Source of the DNA: Amoebidium appalachense
Lineage: Eukaryota > Ichthyosporea
DNA: 64,000 nt
NCBI GenBank assembly: GCA_963693365.1
Contig: CAVNZM010000005.1
Span: forward strand, 10,726,001 to 10,790,000
Reading direction: 5' to 3'
Shown here piece after piece: positions 1 to 25,458 of the stretch. Made by a program: the position numbers and the translations under genes. How positions within the stretch are numbered: the first letter of the stretch is position 1; each line of letters begins with the position of its first letter. Below the pieces are notes generated by a model, which was not told the DNA's origin, searched no databases, and saw only the letters and a list, made by a program, of their open reading frames with translations.

Positions 1-822
1 CAGCAAAACCCCGGCAATTCCGTTACGATCCCCCCCACCACCACCACAAATTCGGATGGAAACCCCCCGGGCCCCTCCCTCTACCAGAACTCATCTGTTA
101 CGATTCTGAAATCGGAGTCGAACCCCGCCACCATCACACCCATCCGTCGCCATGGTCTCCCCCGCACCCGCACACCCAACCATCCACTCCGTCTCTCATC
201 AGCCAACAACGAAAATTCATCCATCGGATCCCCCTCGGAAAATTCCGAGAACGACCAATTAGATAGCGGCAACCCCACCTCCTCCTCCACACCCACTGTC
301 ACGGCGCCACACAATTACACCCCGGACCCCCCCACGGGAACCCCATCGGCGCATATGCATCAAGCCACCGTCTTCCCTACTCCCATTCCTACTCCAATAC
401 CTTACTTTACCCCACCACCGCCGCCACAACCACCACCGCCGCCACCGCAACCATTTATGGTACACCCCGTCTTTGTCCCAGGTGCATATCATCACCCGAT
501 ATCGCCCATTCCTCCCCCCATGCCTGTAACGCCCCCGCTTCCCCTCTCCATTATGACCATGTTAACGGCAGATCGTGTTCCTTGGCCTGAGATTTACGTG
601 TCGCGGGTGCAGGAAATTATGCAATACTGCGGGTGTGTGTCAACTCAGGCTACGCAAGTGCGCCCAGGAGATCCTTACGTAAGGGTGGGGGGGATGTTTA
701 CGCAAACGGCGGATGCGCAGGCGGCGTTGGTGGAAATCACGAGAATGGCATTCCGGGAGAGGGCGGGTGATTGGAATGTGAACCTGTCTATGGTTCCTGT
801 CGCCGGTTCTTCGCCCATGTGA
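1..822 (+). CDS. 3' end of an unidentified host protein (5' partial)
   Basis: A frame open from base 1 runs to the TGA at 820-822, so the window starts inside this gene. The first ~120 codons are Ser/Thr/Pro/Asn-rich. They are followed by a Pro-rich stretch (codons ~125-180, with runs of P) and then a compact C-terminal part of about 75 residues containing RVQEIMQYCGC and AALVEITRMAFRER. That compact part looks folded (alternating hydrophobic and charged residues) and could be a small alpha/beta RNA- or protein-binding domain, but I do not recognise the family. No intron signal is needed within this stretch. The reading frame is well supported by its length in otherwise stop-rich DNA; the function is unknown. 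Confidence 0.55.
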   Translation, partial: QQNPGNSVTIPPTTTTNSDGNPPGPSLYQNSSVTILKSESNPATITPIRRHGLPRTRTPNHPLRLSSANNENSSIGSPSENSENDQLDSGNPTSSSTPTVTAPHNYTPDPPTGTPSAHMHQATVFPTPIPTPIPYFTPPPPPQPPPPPPQPFMVHPVFVPGAYHHPISPIPPPMPVTPPLPLSIMTMLTADRVPWPEIYVSRVQEIMQYCGCVSTQATQVRPGDPYVRVGGMFTQTADAQAALVEITRMAFRERAGDWNVNLSMVPVAGSSPM

Positions 823-1223
823 TGAAACTAGGGGTTTAAACTCGCAAATTCGCAAATAGGAATTGGTTTTTGGGTGCTTGAGGTTGAATTTGGGGTTTTT
901 GTTTTGTCATTTTTGGGGCATTATGAGTTCGGTTACATCCAGGGCGTGTGGGGTTTATGGCATTGCGGCTTTCACGGTGTTTGTGGGTTTTAGGTAGATG
1001 GGTACCAGGGTTGAGAATGTAATGTGCGGTTGGTATGCACCATACATGCGCAACATATGCACACGTCTGCACGCATGCATACATTGTCATGCTGAATCAT
1101 TTTGTCCGAAACACACGCACGCTCGCGCAGTCACGCACGCACACACACGTGTGAGCGTGCGCATCGCTCACACTCACAACATATGTGCACACGCACGCAC
1201 GCACGCACACACACACACACACA

Positions 1224-1276
<53 letters not shown>

Positions 1277-1304
1277 CACACGCACGCACGCACGCACGCG
1301 CGCG

Positions 1305-1359
<55 letters not shown>

Positions 1360-2969
1360 GAATACACACGTTGAATATACTCATGCTCAGACATTATATG
1401 TTTTTGATGCTTTTGAATCTAATCCCCATTGAAATTCATTTGCACAATAGTCAAGCCCACTGTACCAGCAATGTATGACAAACCAAGTCTTATATGCCTA
1501 TATTCCTACTTTTTTTATTGTTATGTATGTAGTCATCTTCCTGAAATCACTGTTACACTTGTCCTTTTTTCTTGATAACGTAGGAAGTTCCTGTTCAGTT
1601 GCCAATCTGAATGTGGCTATTCTTTGAAGTTGTATAATTAGCAAATATTTCCCGTGCGCTTTCTGTTTCTGTGCTTGTTAATGGTGTTTATTAAACTTTT
1701 GTTGAGTATTTGGTTGATCTAACCAAAATGAGTCCTAAAATTTCGAATATATTCGGCCAACAGCACCGTGTCTTGGCGCCCTTCTATATCATAGGTAAGC
1801 GATTCGTATATTCTTTAGCCATTAATTCCATGAAATTCAATGTGCAACGTGTTTAACTAGGAGGGACGGACCCGGAGCTTGCGCATCATCCTGCCGCTGA
1901 ATCCATGCATTTATGTACATGTGCGTGTGTGTGTGTGCATCTGATTCCCACACGTGCATGTTTTGTAGTAATGTATTATGTGGCTGTATGTGCCCGTGTG
2001 TGTGTGGTACCGGCAGCAGTGGTGAGTTCGAGCAGGACGTACGCGTGCTGTGTAAAACAACTAAAAAAGTAGGAATATATCGCAATCATTCAAAAAATTT
2101 GTATGGACCAGTAATTTGCGCGCGATCTGACTGATTAGCCACATATATGGAAATTTGGGCGGGAAGTTTTGGCGTGCAAAAAAAAAAAGAAGCTATGCAT
2201 GATAAATCAACTAAAAAGTAGGAAAAAGCAATGGCGAGCTCAAGAAGGGTGCACCGTGTAATTATCTCAACTCAAAAAGTAGAGAAGTTTTGATAAAATA
2301 AGCAAAAAATTAGGAATATTGCAGGAGCACACGTGCAACAGTATGCGGTACGTACATACGTGTCACCACACATTGACGTATTTTTTCCTACGCGTAGTGT
2401 GCGTGCCGCAGTGGGCGTGTGCAGCGTGTGGGTACACTAATTTAAAACTACATGTGTAATTCAACCGGAAAGAGGAGACAGACAACTCATACATTGCGCG
2501 ATTGTTTATTGACAAAACGTCGGCAGAGGCACAACCATATACCATAAACAGTGTCTACTTTCACACTCATCCATGCTAATATAGTGGCTGCTAATAACCC
2601 CACACATGTCACATGCTCATTCTACTTGCTATAGGCAACACAGGAACACCGGAGATGATGGGGGTGGTGGATCGAGATAACTACGCCCGGGGAGGTGGGG
2701 CAAAAAAAGATGTGGATGCACTAGCTCAAAGGCAAAAGCGATCACTTGCAGGAGAACCATGGATCATTTTACAAAAAACCTCTAACGTTGGCTACCCTAA
2801 TAATTTCAACGCTGAACGGAGGGGAATACAGCAAACGGAGGTATGTACGTGTGCGTGTTCGTGTGTGTGTTTTGGGAGGGGACAAAGCGTCCTCATCTAA
2901 AGACTATACAGAAACCGCAAAAACCGCAAAAAATACAACCTAGTGACCTCTGCATACAACAACGAACAC
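823..2969. other. Intergenic stretch, repeat-rich, no gene recognised
   Basis: This stretch lies between the end of the first gene and the 3' end of the minus-strand GLG1-like gene. It holds a long (CA)n/(CACG)n tract (about 1136-1356), short GT runs near 1920-2010, and four dispersed copies of a motif close to AACTAAAAAGTAGG between 2055 and 2315. I see no convincing exon; open frames in the CA tract are artefacts of dinucleotide repetition. Confidence 0.6.
1136..1356. repeat. (CA)n / (CACG)n microsatellite
   Basis: About 220 bases consist almost only of CA, CACG and CGCG steps, with a nearly pure (CA)n block at 1304-1356. The open frames across it in all frames encode His/Thr or Cys/Val repeats and are not genes. 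Confidence 0.95.
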
Positions 2970-3153
2970 TTAGGCCTTGATTGGGTTCAGGGGCTTTTCA
3001 TCCGCATCAATATCGCTCTCAGAGGTGGGGACAGGCACGTAGGCGGGGGGGTGCATCACTGGGTGTGTTTGTCTTTGCACGTGCACTCGACACAAGAAGG
3101 GTCAGGGTGATGGAAAGCGCCATCAGAAGAGCCGCCACCATCATGTAGCACTG

Positions 3154-3216
<63 letters not shown>

Positions 3217-4680
3217 GGGGGAGCGAGAGGGGGGGGGAGGGGGGGGGGGGGGGGGGGGGTGTGAGGGGGGGGATTTGTGGTGAGTGAGGGTGAGTGAGGG
3301 AGAAAATCAAAAATATACTGTCACTTGAAAAAGGGGAATGCAGAAGCATGTGTGCGCACGGACACGGATGTACACATGGACACAAACAACCTCGTCATAC
3401 AATTTCGAGGCATATGCTACTACCCCCCCCCCCCCCCCCCCCCCCCCCCCATCCCCCCTTCATTCCCCTCCCTCTTTCCGAAAACCGCTAAGCACCACCA
3501 CGACAACACACACGCGCCAGGAAACACACACACACACGAAAAAAGAAAACACACACACACAGAAACACAGAGAGACACAGAGACCCACACCAACACACAC
3601 AAAAAAGCACATACACGTGCAGATGAACAAACACACACCCACGAACACGTATATGCATGCGGGCACACACAAACACATGCGTGAGTGCGCACATGCCCAT
3701 GAATGCAAACATGTGAGCAAACACAAACACAAGTGCGCACTTGTGAATGCTTGCACACGCGCGGGCGCACGCATGCACACACACACACACACGCACATGC
3801 ACATGCACATGCACACGCACACACACCTGCAGGAAATCCTGGGGGGGCACTTCGGGCTCAGCATCTTCACTCTTTGCGTCCACGCCATCAGCTGCCGGGG
3901 CCTCTTCACCCTGCTGGTGCATCATGCGCATGTGCTCCATCACATGGTCTGAAAAAAACGAAAAATATTTCGAAATTAGTTTAAACACTTCAAAAGTGTA
4001 AGTCAAAAATTACCATTTCCTCCCATCATTCACAACTAGAAAGAACTTGTTTTGAATGTGGTTCATGTATGTTCCTCTGTACGTTCCTCTGCTCAGTTTC
4101 AAAAGACTCGAGAACCAACTGCCCAAAACCCCGTCGGACAAGAAACCCACGCATTGAAGCACACACAGTCAACACAGGGGTTTTGTGGTCAAGTACCGTT
4201 TGCATGGAAGCGCATGTGCCACGCACGTGCCGCAGCCAGGACCGATTTGCACTCCTCCGACACCTTGTCAATGTTGGCCGATAGGGCATTTCCACTTCTG
4301 GCACCGTGGGCCCTCGGTCCCACACAGCCGGTCGGAATCAGCTCCACAGAACTTGCGCATGTGCTCACGGAAAGGTCCCTGTGCCAAAGAGGGAAAAAAT
4401 ATATATAAAAAAGAAATAAAACAATTAAAAACAATTAAAAAATAAATAAAAATTAATTAACTTTGTGAAGGGGCTCATGATTGTGACTACGTAGGAGGCA
4501 ATTGTTTAAGAGGCAATTGTTAGTGAAAGGAAATCTCAAAAGAGGGCTATGTTAACCGTTGGAAAACGTCTTCAAAATCAAAGATGGGGTGTAGAACCAA
4601 GCAAGCGAAACTGTCGCACCAGGGGCAAAAAAAACAAAAGTCACCGACAGCAGTTTTACTCATCACCATCTTCCTGAGCC

Positions 4681-4717
<37 letters not shown>

Positions 4718-6422
4718 AAAGTGAAATAACTAAGAAATCGCGCGCGTGAGTGTGAGTGTGCGCGCGCGCGCGCGCGCGCGCACACGCACGTGTGCGTGTA
4801 CGTGTTTGCGTGTGTGTATGCGCTCGCGCAATAAAATAAATACCGACGATTATTGTGTACAAAGAGTTCCCAACCCTACTTGACACCCCATTTCTATGCT
4901 AAGACCAGCACACCATACCTTTCCATGACCGCCATTTCCATGGTGATGTCCGTGCATATGCTTCATCCACCCCTGCCCCTCCCCCTTCACCTCCACCTTG
5001 CCCATCTCTCCCCCAGCACTGTTGATAGCATCCATCGGCATGTGGTCAGCGGGCATCACGGCAATGTTTGCCCAGCCAACAACAGGGAACGCTGGCATGG
5101 GAGGAACGGGCGCTTTTTCTGTAATTGCGTTGTGCACGCCCTTGAAACATCCATCCACAACATTCTTCACCTCGTGGCGAACCAGATGGAACTCGTACAT
5201 TGCTTGGCAGGCGGGGGAGAGCTTGTCCTTGTTCTTTGTGAAGCAGTCCGTCTTGAAAAACTGGAATCGGGGAAATGTCAGCCAAAGAAAATAAGCAGAG
5301 AATAACTATATAGGGACAATCTACGCAAAAAGGAGTTTGCACATACTTGTTCCATATATGGGTGAGCCGACCGAATAGGTTTCGATCTAAACGAATAACA
5401 AATACCCCTTGAATACCCCTTGGCAAAGGTACACATGGGGGTGCCCCTCGTATGTACGTGTCCAAATCTGTTTCATTCTACCAGAGGTATCTTGAAGCAT
5501 AAAACTTTCAGTAGCATTGTCTAGAGATCAGCCAAACAGAAATGTGGGCTGTACATGAATATCTGGCCCACGAGGAAAACAAAAGCGAAAAGAGGGCAAA
5601 GGGGAAAAAGCAGGGCACAGAAAATGGCTGCAGAAAACAACAGGAAATTTTCGTGGTTTTCTTCTTTTTTTTTTCTTTCTTTCTTTTTTTGGGGTGGAGG
5701 GGGGGGGGGGAGGGGGGGGGGGCCAAAAAGTGCCCACAAAACAAATATCATGGCGTCAGCGGTTATCGCAGTGTGCTGTCACGCCACAACCGTCACATGT
5801 TACATAAATACCACGGGCAGCACAAACACATACAAACACACACAAAAAAAAAGCGGAAGTGAGTGTAAGGCAAAAAAAACAAAGAATAACACACATACAC
5901 ACGTTCGCTCATCAACCCCTGATTTTGCGCTAACAGTCATCATGGCACCAACAACCAGAATCAGAACATTCGAAAGAAGAAATAAATACAGGATGTTCTT
6001 TTTTCGCCATGGCGTTACATTAATCCATTACTAGCGCAAGGAGGAAAAAACAACAACAACAACAACAACCAAAAAAAAAAAAAAAACCAAAAAAAACAAA
6101 CTACTACACCCATTCTAAAGTCTACCAACCAAAAGAGCGCAGGTACTGCTCAACTTTTCGTATTTTTAAGAGGAAAACATGCAATTAACTGACAAAGCCT
6201 ATTCAAAACAGAGAAAAGAAACCAAAACAACCACAAATCAAAGCACACACAACCCTTCATTCCTTCACCCATTCTTTTCTCCTTTCAACATACCGGCATG
6301 GGTGGTTTCTGCTTGACCTCCTCAGGGCAGAGCCTCTTCATATCTGGCCAGCACGGGCTGCCTAGGCCGTGGCCTGAAGCAAGCCCGAAGGCAGCCACCA
6401 GGCACAGTGTGGACAAAGCCAT
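2970..6422 (-). CDS. Cys-rich GLG1-like type I membrane protein, five exons
   Basis: I assembled five minus-strand exons with GT-AG borders and matching phases: 6422-6294, 5260-4919, 4378-4197, 3948-3827 and 3150-2970. Exon 1 starts with ATG and a signal peptide (MALSTLCLVAAFGLASG). The mature part has spaced cysteines in a pattern like the Golgi cysteine-rich GLG1 repeat (CWPDMKRLCPEEV; DKLSPACQAMYEFH in exon 2; FCGADSDRLCG and KVSEECKSVL in exon 3). Exon 2 ends His/Gly-rich. The last exon gives a hydrophobic membrane segment (VAALLMALSITLTLLV) and a short cytosolic tail. Two one-base problems sit in C runs: near 4285 in exon 3 and near 3050 in exon 5. If the latter is real, the protein ends near 3017 rather than 2970. 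The role is inferred to be secretory-pathway or surface; the GLG1 relation rests on Cys spacing only. Confidence 0.65.
3154..3260. repeat. (TG)n followed by poly-G tract
   Basis: An intron-4 microsatellite of the minus-strand GLG1-like gene: about 60 bases of TG repeats, then G runs up to about 3260. On the coding strand it reads as a pyrimidine tract plus CA repeat just before the exon 5 acceptor. Confidence 0.9.
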
Positions 6423-7787
6423 GTTGAATGAAGCCAAGACTGAGTCTAAACCAAATTCCTCGACCGAAATTATTAAAAACCACGTAAATTGCTACGAGAA
6501 AAAATGGCTACAGATGACGAAAAAAAAAAAAAAAAAAAAAAAAGGATAACTGCAAGGAAATCTATAATGGTTAAACACCTACTTTGGTACTGATTATTCT
6601 TTATAAGTACCGGCTAACAGAGAACATGGAGGGAAAAAACCAAACAAGCCAAGGCGTTCTAATCGTCACACTCAATCAGTTTCTGTGACAGCTGATCGGA
6701 AAGTTCGATTTGAGTTCAGTGGTCGCTATTTTATGCGGCAGCTCCACTTCCTTATCGCCGCGATCCGCCCAATCAAAATAGCGCAAGCGGGAATGTCAGA
6801 TTACTATTGGATCACAGCCTGTTCTCCATAAACCAAGCTATTAATAGGAATTCGTAGTAATAAAGTCATTATTAAAAAAAGGAATTCGTAGCCTCGCAGC
6901 AATATCATTGAAAACGGGGTCTTTTTATTTGAAAAATGCAAACGTCAAATGTTTTCAAGCTGCCATATGACGCATTTTGCTTATATTTAACTGATAAAAA
7001 TGGTACATATGTATATAAATATTGATACTTATATTTTCTGTGACGACAACTACATACGTAATTTTGCTGGTGTGCTGTTGTAACTAACACTACTAATATT
7101 GAGCCAAGCTTTCAATTTTCAGCGCAGGAGTCTAGGGATAAACTCTGCATTGGCTGATTTCGGCTCGCCGGCAGGTTATCGAATTTTATACTTAAAGACT
7201 CATTCATAAAGCTTACTAAAGCTACAAGGCCTATAATGTCATGTCTATACTGTACCATGACGACGAAATATGGACCAATCGGACTGATTCCCCTAGATAG
7301 GAATTTGGTTGGTCACCGTGCGGCCCGCTGCGGCGGCGCGCCGGATCGCCGTGTCCGTTCAGTTTCAGAAATGTGAGGCCTGCGGGGGGAGAGAGAAAAC
7401 ATCGGAAAAGGAAGATTAAATAGAGAAATTAGGGTTTAGGATAGTAGTAGAATCTGAAAGAGGCCTCCTTTAGGGTTTGTTTTTTTAAATTTTGCGGGCG
7501 CTAGGTGGATGTTTGCAATCTAGAAACCTACACGCACCACGAGCTAGCTCACTACCTCAGGAATTTTTCGAATTCGCCTTGGAGTGGCAGGCTGGTTGAA
7601 TTGTGAGCAGCAGCCGAACACAGAACGAGAAGGAAGACAAAGAAGCAAAAATACAATCAAGGGCAACGGTTTGGGAAAGGTGTTCATCGGATCTCCGCTA
7701 CGGCGGAAAAACCTCTTTTGAACGACATCAGTCGTTTACTTGCAGCTAAAGAACTGGTTCTTCCTTAGGGTGGTCGAGTTCTTGAGA
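6423..7787. other. Divergent intergenic region between two host genes
   Basis: This 1.36-kb stretch separates the start codon of the minus-strand GLG1-like gene (6422) from the start codon of the plus-strand convertase gene (7788), so both promoters should lie here. It is AT-rich at 6840-7080 and more mixed at 7300-7750. No tRNA, open frame or clear TATA box could be supported. Confidence 0.5.
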
Positions 7788-20470
<12,683 letters not shown>

Positions 20471-22134
20471 TCTCCCCCCCCCCCCCTCCCTCCCCCTCCC
20501 CTGCCCCACTTTCTTCCCGAAGACCGGGCACAATTAATTTAAACAGTTGCACATAGGCACACATGCAGATACATATGCATACACTGAACTATCAAATTGG
20601 ATGTGACACCTCCCCTTTTCAGCTTATATTGTTTTTCTTCTTAGTTTGCACGCGCACCGCGCGGATGAACACACAGACAAATGTGTATACGTGCACACAA
20701 GCATGGTACTCCTACCATACACACACGTGCGCGCACACACACACCACACACACACACACACAACACACAGGCAGACACACACACACACACAAGAGTATTT
20801 TTCACACACGGCTTACACAACACACGGAAATGACGGCTGGTGTTGAATGTAGTATGCCTGAAGACCAATTCAGCAGACCCACTGGTGTATGCTTAGAGGC
20901 ACGAATCAGTGTGATACCATGTATGATAGGTTTTTGAAACTCCACGAATGCACCACATCAATATCTAATGTAAGACATATCCTACTAATGACCTTTCCCC
21001 GAAAAAAAGAGAATTTCGGTATATCTTACAAAGAAAATGAGAAAGTTGTGCTTCTGGTGCAGGCACCAGTAAGCAACCATATTCCGGATTTATATAGGTT
21101 AGCTCGAGAGCACAGGTAGCTTTTGGTTTCTATGGCAATAGATTGGATATGCAACATCACCCTCACAGAAATTCGCCTCGAGATATACTTGCCTGTCGGT
21201 TTAATGCAAATGTCAGATGTACATATGATGATTTTCGGCCTGAAAAAGACTGAAGTCACGATGATCCAATAGAGATCAGTGCGAGGTTTGTTTCGTTGAA
21301 ATCTCCCATGCGTGGTCGTTTCCCCTCCCCATCCCCACCCACCCACTCCCCCACTTAGTCACCCACCCACCTACTTCCCCTTTCCGAAGTAAACACAAAG
21401 GGACGTGGGCATGCACCACAGTGTCCATGATGCGTGCGCACACGTGTGTACAGACACACACACACATGTACACACACACACACACACACACACAACACAC
21501 AACACGCAAGTTCCTCTTGAATAAGTGCTCGATATACCGTAGTACCATTCATCTCGTATGATTTCCTGGACCAACGATATCAGATTGTGAATTCGAACCG
21601 GTCCTTTTTACGAAATAAAATAGCGTACGCCTTGGTTACCTCTTGAGGACCAAAATTTAAATCTTTCCTGGCCTCACCTCAATTGCTACCAACTAGTGTG
21701 GGTGAGCCCTGCAGATCACAGTTATGCATGCATCCGGCAGGCAGTTTCTAATCAGGGAGGGAGGGAGGGAGGGGAGGGGGGGGGGGGCTTGGGGGGACGG
21801 GGACTTCCGGGGGAGGATGGGTGGAGTGGGGAAGGGAGGGGGGAGAGGTACGGTCATGGAATCCCCCCGGGTTATCAGGCTGTGGGCCGGGAGCTGACCC
21901 TTGGACCCCATGGGATGCATGCGCATGCTATTGGGTGCAGGGTAACGTTACCCCCCCGGGGGGGGGGGGGGGGGGGTCCATGCTACCCGGCCAGGTTGCC
22001 GCATGAGGAAGGGGAGGGCATGGAACCCACTTGAACACCAATCATCAGGGGGGGGGGGGGGGGGGTTCCTTCGCAGGATTTTAAGTTAAATTTATCACTG
22101 ATGATATGGTGCATCTGCGAGGCCTATTATCATT

Positions 22135-22169
<35 letters not shown>

Positions 22170-22550
22170 GGGGGGGGGGGGGACTCCATATGGTACCCTC
22201 CGGAATGCGAGCAAGTACCGTACCATCATGGGTGAATGTGATTTTACCGATTATTTCAAATGGCCTCCGCAGACGCGAATGTCGATAACATCGATAGGTA
22301 TATAATCCACGAAAAAACAATCTTGTAAGCCAGATAAGCGGCTGTCATTTATTAAACAGCCTGGTGCGGTTGAGCATATTTAGACTAAAGATGTCATTCA
22401 TTCATACCAAATTTGGTACAGAGGAGCTGAAACCCGAAACACATTAAACATTATCGTCAAATATGTACAAGAGTTTACGGTAAACAGAGCGTTTGAGGGC
22501 TGAAACGTACAGCACACTGTTTGGCGGGAAAGCTGGCTCACCTATAGGTG

Positions 22551-22607
<57 letters not shown>

Positions 22608-22827
22608 CGCGAGCGCACGCGTGTGCACACGCATGTATGTGGTGGGGGTGTGTCCCTGCGTATCTGTATGTGAGCGTGTGTGTGTGTACTCATGCGCTTG
22701 GTCGTGACTGTGACACTGTGTGTCTGTCTGTGGCTGCAGATGAAAAACTATACGAGCATTTCTTTCATGCTTAGGCCACAAAAACAACAACTAAACTTAC
22801 ATTGCATTGACTCACCTGTACCCCGAC
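20471..22827. other. Intergenic region, no gene recognised
   Basis: This lies between the convertase stop codon and the stop codon of the convergent DnaJ gene. It contains (CA)n near 20720-20790 and 21450-21495, G-rich runs at 21760-22190 and (GT)n at 22551-22600. A short open stretch at 20889-21119 ends in a possible donor site but lacks an identifiable partner exon or recognisable protein, so I do not call it. Confidence 0.5.
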
Positions 22828-23470
22828 CTAGCTCAAACACTGCCTTAGCAACTGCAACGAATAGCCGCTCAAATTTTCAGGAAAACAAACACGAAAAGAA
22901 ACCACCAAATTACCGTTTTCTGTCATCCCCTTTCCCGGAATAACCTTTTTTTGCGTGGGTTCCACAACCTGCCCGGTCAAGTCAATTTCTATCGCCTGGT
23001 CGTCAATAGTCGGAATCAGGGCGTGAAATCCCAAAAGGGCTTCTTTCAGTGAAACTTCATGCGTGTAGTGAAGGTCATCTCCTTCTCTCCGGAAGAGAGG
23101 GTGGGGTTCTTGCACAATCCTAATTTCAAACCCTTTAATATTCGGAATTCGCATTGTTGCCCCGTCTTTTGTCCCTGCCCGTACACGCACCATGTGTGTT
23201 CTCCCATCGTGTTCCACCTTTTTTACTGTTCCGGTATGTAGCTCTTCCAAACTGCATTCCACATCGATAACCGTTTCAGCAGGTCTCTTAACCCCGTGTG
23301 GGCCGGTGCTATTTGTTCTCGCGGAATTATTTCCGGGATATTTGTCAGAAAAATCCGAATAGCTGCACGGTGGATCCGATATTCCGTTCCGGAAAACTTC
23401 GAAAAAGGCTTCCCGCGATTTCGGCTTCATCAATTTTTCCATTATGTCAGGTTTGAAGAATGCCTCAAGG

Positions 23471-23559
<89 letters not shown>

Positions 23560-24333
23560 CGGTGTGCATGTCTGAGTCAGATGAAGGAGGTGATGGTGGT
23601 AGGGGCAATTGTGTTTGTGTGGAGGGGGGGGGACTAAGGGGGGGGGGGGGGGGGGGGGGGGGAGGGGAGGACTTTAATAAATACGAGAAATAATATTGGG
23701 GAACTTAAGTGTGCAGCTTAAACTACGCAAAAGTCAGAAAAGCTTACCAAGGCCACTGGGGCAGCACAACAACAAACATCTCAAGCCGTAAGCTCCCCTT
23801 AACCTGTTCATACCGGCAAATGTCCCTAGATAGTCCATTCAGAAACACAGAAACAGATACAGAAGTGTACGAAATAATGGTATTTCCCCCCAAACCAACT
23901 TTGAAAGTAGGTAAGGCATAGACGTGTCGATATCCACAAATTATTCGAGCTTTTTCTATCGATTTTGAGCCGCAATAGAGTTGTTTAGAGCTGTTACAGC
24001 TGGCCGGCTGCCGGCCAAATCAATTAGTTCCGGCCCGAAGAGTTAAAGGCAACTTACACGTGAGTTACAGCAGCAGAGACGGAGAGAAAGGGGGGGAGGG
24101 GAGAGGGGGGACCTTGGCAAGGTGGTTGTGTGTGTGTGTGAGCGGGGAGGGGGGGTTCCGATGCATGCATTAAAGGGTTGGAAATATGCAAGTGAAGCCA
24201 TCAAAAGACCAAAAAAAACCAAAACGCGGAAGGGGAGGGGGAGGGGGGAGGGGGGGGGGGGGGCACCCTCTAGAAAGCCACATACAATGGTATAAGATGT
24301 TTTACTCACTAACGAAGCACAGGAAGAAAGCAC

Positions 24334-24396
<63 letters not shown>

Positions 24397-25458
24397 AAAC
24401 AAAAAAAAAACACAAAAAAAAACAAACATAAACACAACAACAACAACAACAAAAAAAAACATACCCCAAAATTCACACATGCACGCATGCAAACACACAC
24501 ACACACACACACACACACCACATTACACACACTCGCGCGCGCGTGCGCGCGCAAACACAAACACACACACACACACACACCTTCGGCAAACAAACAAACC
24601 AAAAATAAACAAACAGCCCCCTCCACTCCCCCGCCCATTAAAACAAAACAAAACAAAAAAAAAAAAAAAAAAAAAAGGGGGAGCCGAAGTTTGAAAAAAG
24701 AAAAGAGTAACCCGAGAAACAAAGAAGTCGATCTCCAAGAAGAAACCTTTGCTTCCTCCCCCTCCCTCCCCCTTCCCCCCTCCTCCCGCCCCCCCCCCCC
24801 CCCCCCCCCTCCTTATCAAGGGGGAAAAAAATCCCCACACCCATACACACCATCACAACCACCACCAGGTCCACCACCACCACCACCACTGCCACACCCA
24901 CCCACCTACAACCTCCCCCCCTCCCCCCCCCCCCCCCCCCCCCTTTCCCCTATCACCGTTCGCCCCTACCCTCCACCTCATAGAAAAACACACATACGCG
25001 CGCACACAGGCACATACACGAGGAAGCACTACGTCCCAAACACCTCCCCCGACCTACCCGCCGAGCCGTCACAAGACAAATAGGGAGGGAGAAAAAAACA
25101 TAAGTAGGGGGGGAAAAAAAAGGAGGGGGGGGCGGGGGGAGGGGGTGGAGGGGGGGTGGAGGGAGAAAAATAAAAAAAAACTAGTAGAAAACACAGCTAA
25201 ATCCACGCACACACCTGGTCCTGCGCGCAGCGAAGCCAAGTAGACATTCAACTTTTCTGGATCTTTCAGCGTCTCATACGCAGCACTTATCTCATTAAAC
25301 CTCTTTTCCGCCCTCTTTTTCTCCTCCGCGCTCATGTTTGGCAGCTTGTCTGGATGGCAGGACCTCGCGGCCTCCCGAAAAGCTTTTTTGATAGCATTTG
25401 GATCTCGCGTGCCGTTGGGAAGACCCAAAACGGCGAAATAATCAGTTACTCCAGTCAT
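22828..25458 (-). CDS. DnaJ/HSP40 co-chaperone (type II-like), two exons
   Basis: Co-chaperone that should stimulate Hsp70 ATPase activity and deliver substrates. Exon 1 is 25458-25215 and exon 2 is 23471-22828; the joined frame is 295 residues. Residues 5-75 form the J domain, with the invariant HPD in SCHPDKLPNM and the usual YFAVLGL start and RFNEISAAYETLKDP end. Exon 2 has a short Phe-rich linker without a CxxCxGxG zinc domain. It is followed by a type II C-terminal substrate-binding domain: VECSLEELHTGTVKKVEHDG, then HPLFRREGDDLHYTHEVSLKEAL, and FPENLS near the end. An in-frame upstream ATG at 25620 would add a hydrophobic leader; I prefer 25458 because the J domain starts directly after it. 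The 1.74-kb intron holds a long (GT)n tract at the acceptor and a MITE-like element. Both splice sites are GT-AG. Confidence 0.88.
23474..23558. repeat. (GT)n microsatellite at a splice acceptor
   Basis: About 42 GT units lie immediately next to the DnaJ exon 2 acceptor; on the coding strand this is a (CA)n tract ending in CACACAG. Confidence 0.95.
23803..24042. mobile_element. Short MITE-like element with TTAA duplication, relative of 15627-16187
   Basis: A 240-bp stretch between TTAA at 23799-23802 and TTAA at 24043-24046. It starts with CCTGTTCATACCGGC, almost identical to the ends of the element at 15627-16187, and finishes with a weaker match (CCGGCCCGAAGAG). No coding capacity. It lies in the DnaJ intron. 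Confidence 0.5.
24340..24460. repeat. Poly-C then poly-A and CAA-rich tract
   Basis: About 30 C followed by about 30 A and CAAAA-type repeats, within the DnaJ intron. Confidence 0.9.

Noticed and set aside
1102-1432. Open frames with His/Thr and Cys/Val repeats
   Set aside because: They are translations of (CA)n/(GT)n microsatellites in several frames on both strands; the same applies to the tracts near 3.2, 3.7, 11.4, 19.9, 22.6, 23.5 and 60.0 kb.
20889-21119. 76-residue frame ending near a possible splice donor
   Set aside because: No partner exon, no recognised similarity and the start lies in unremarkable sequence.
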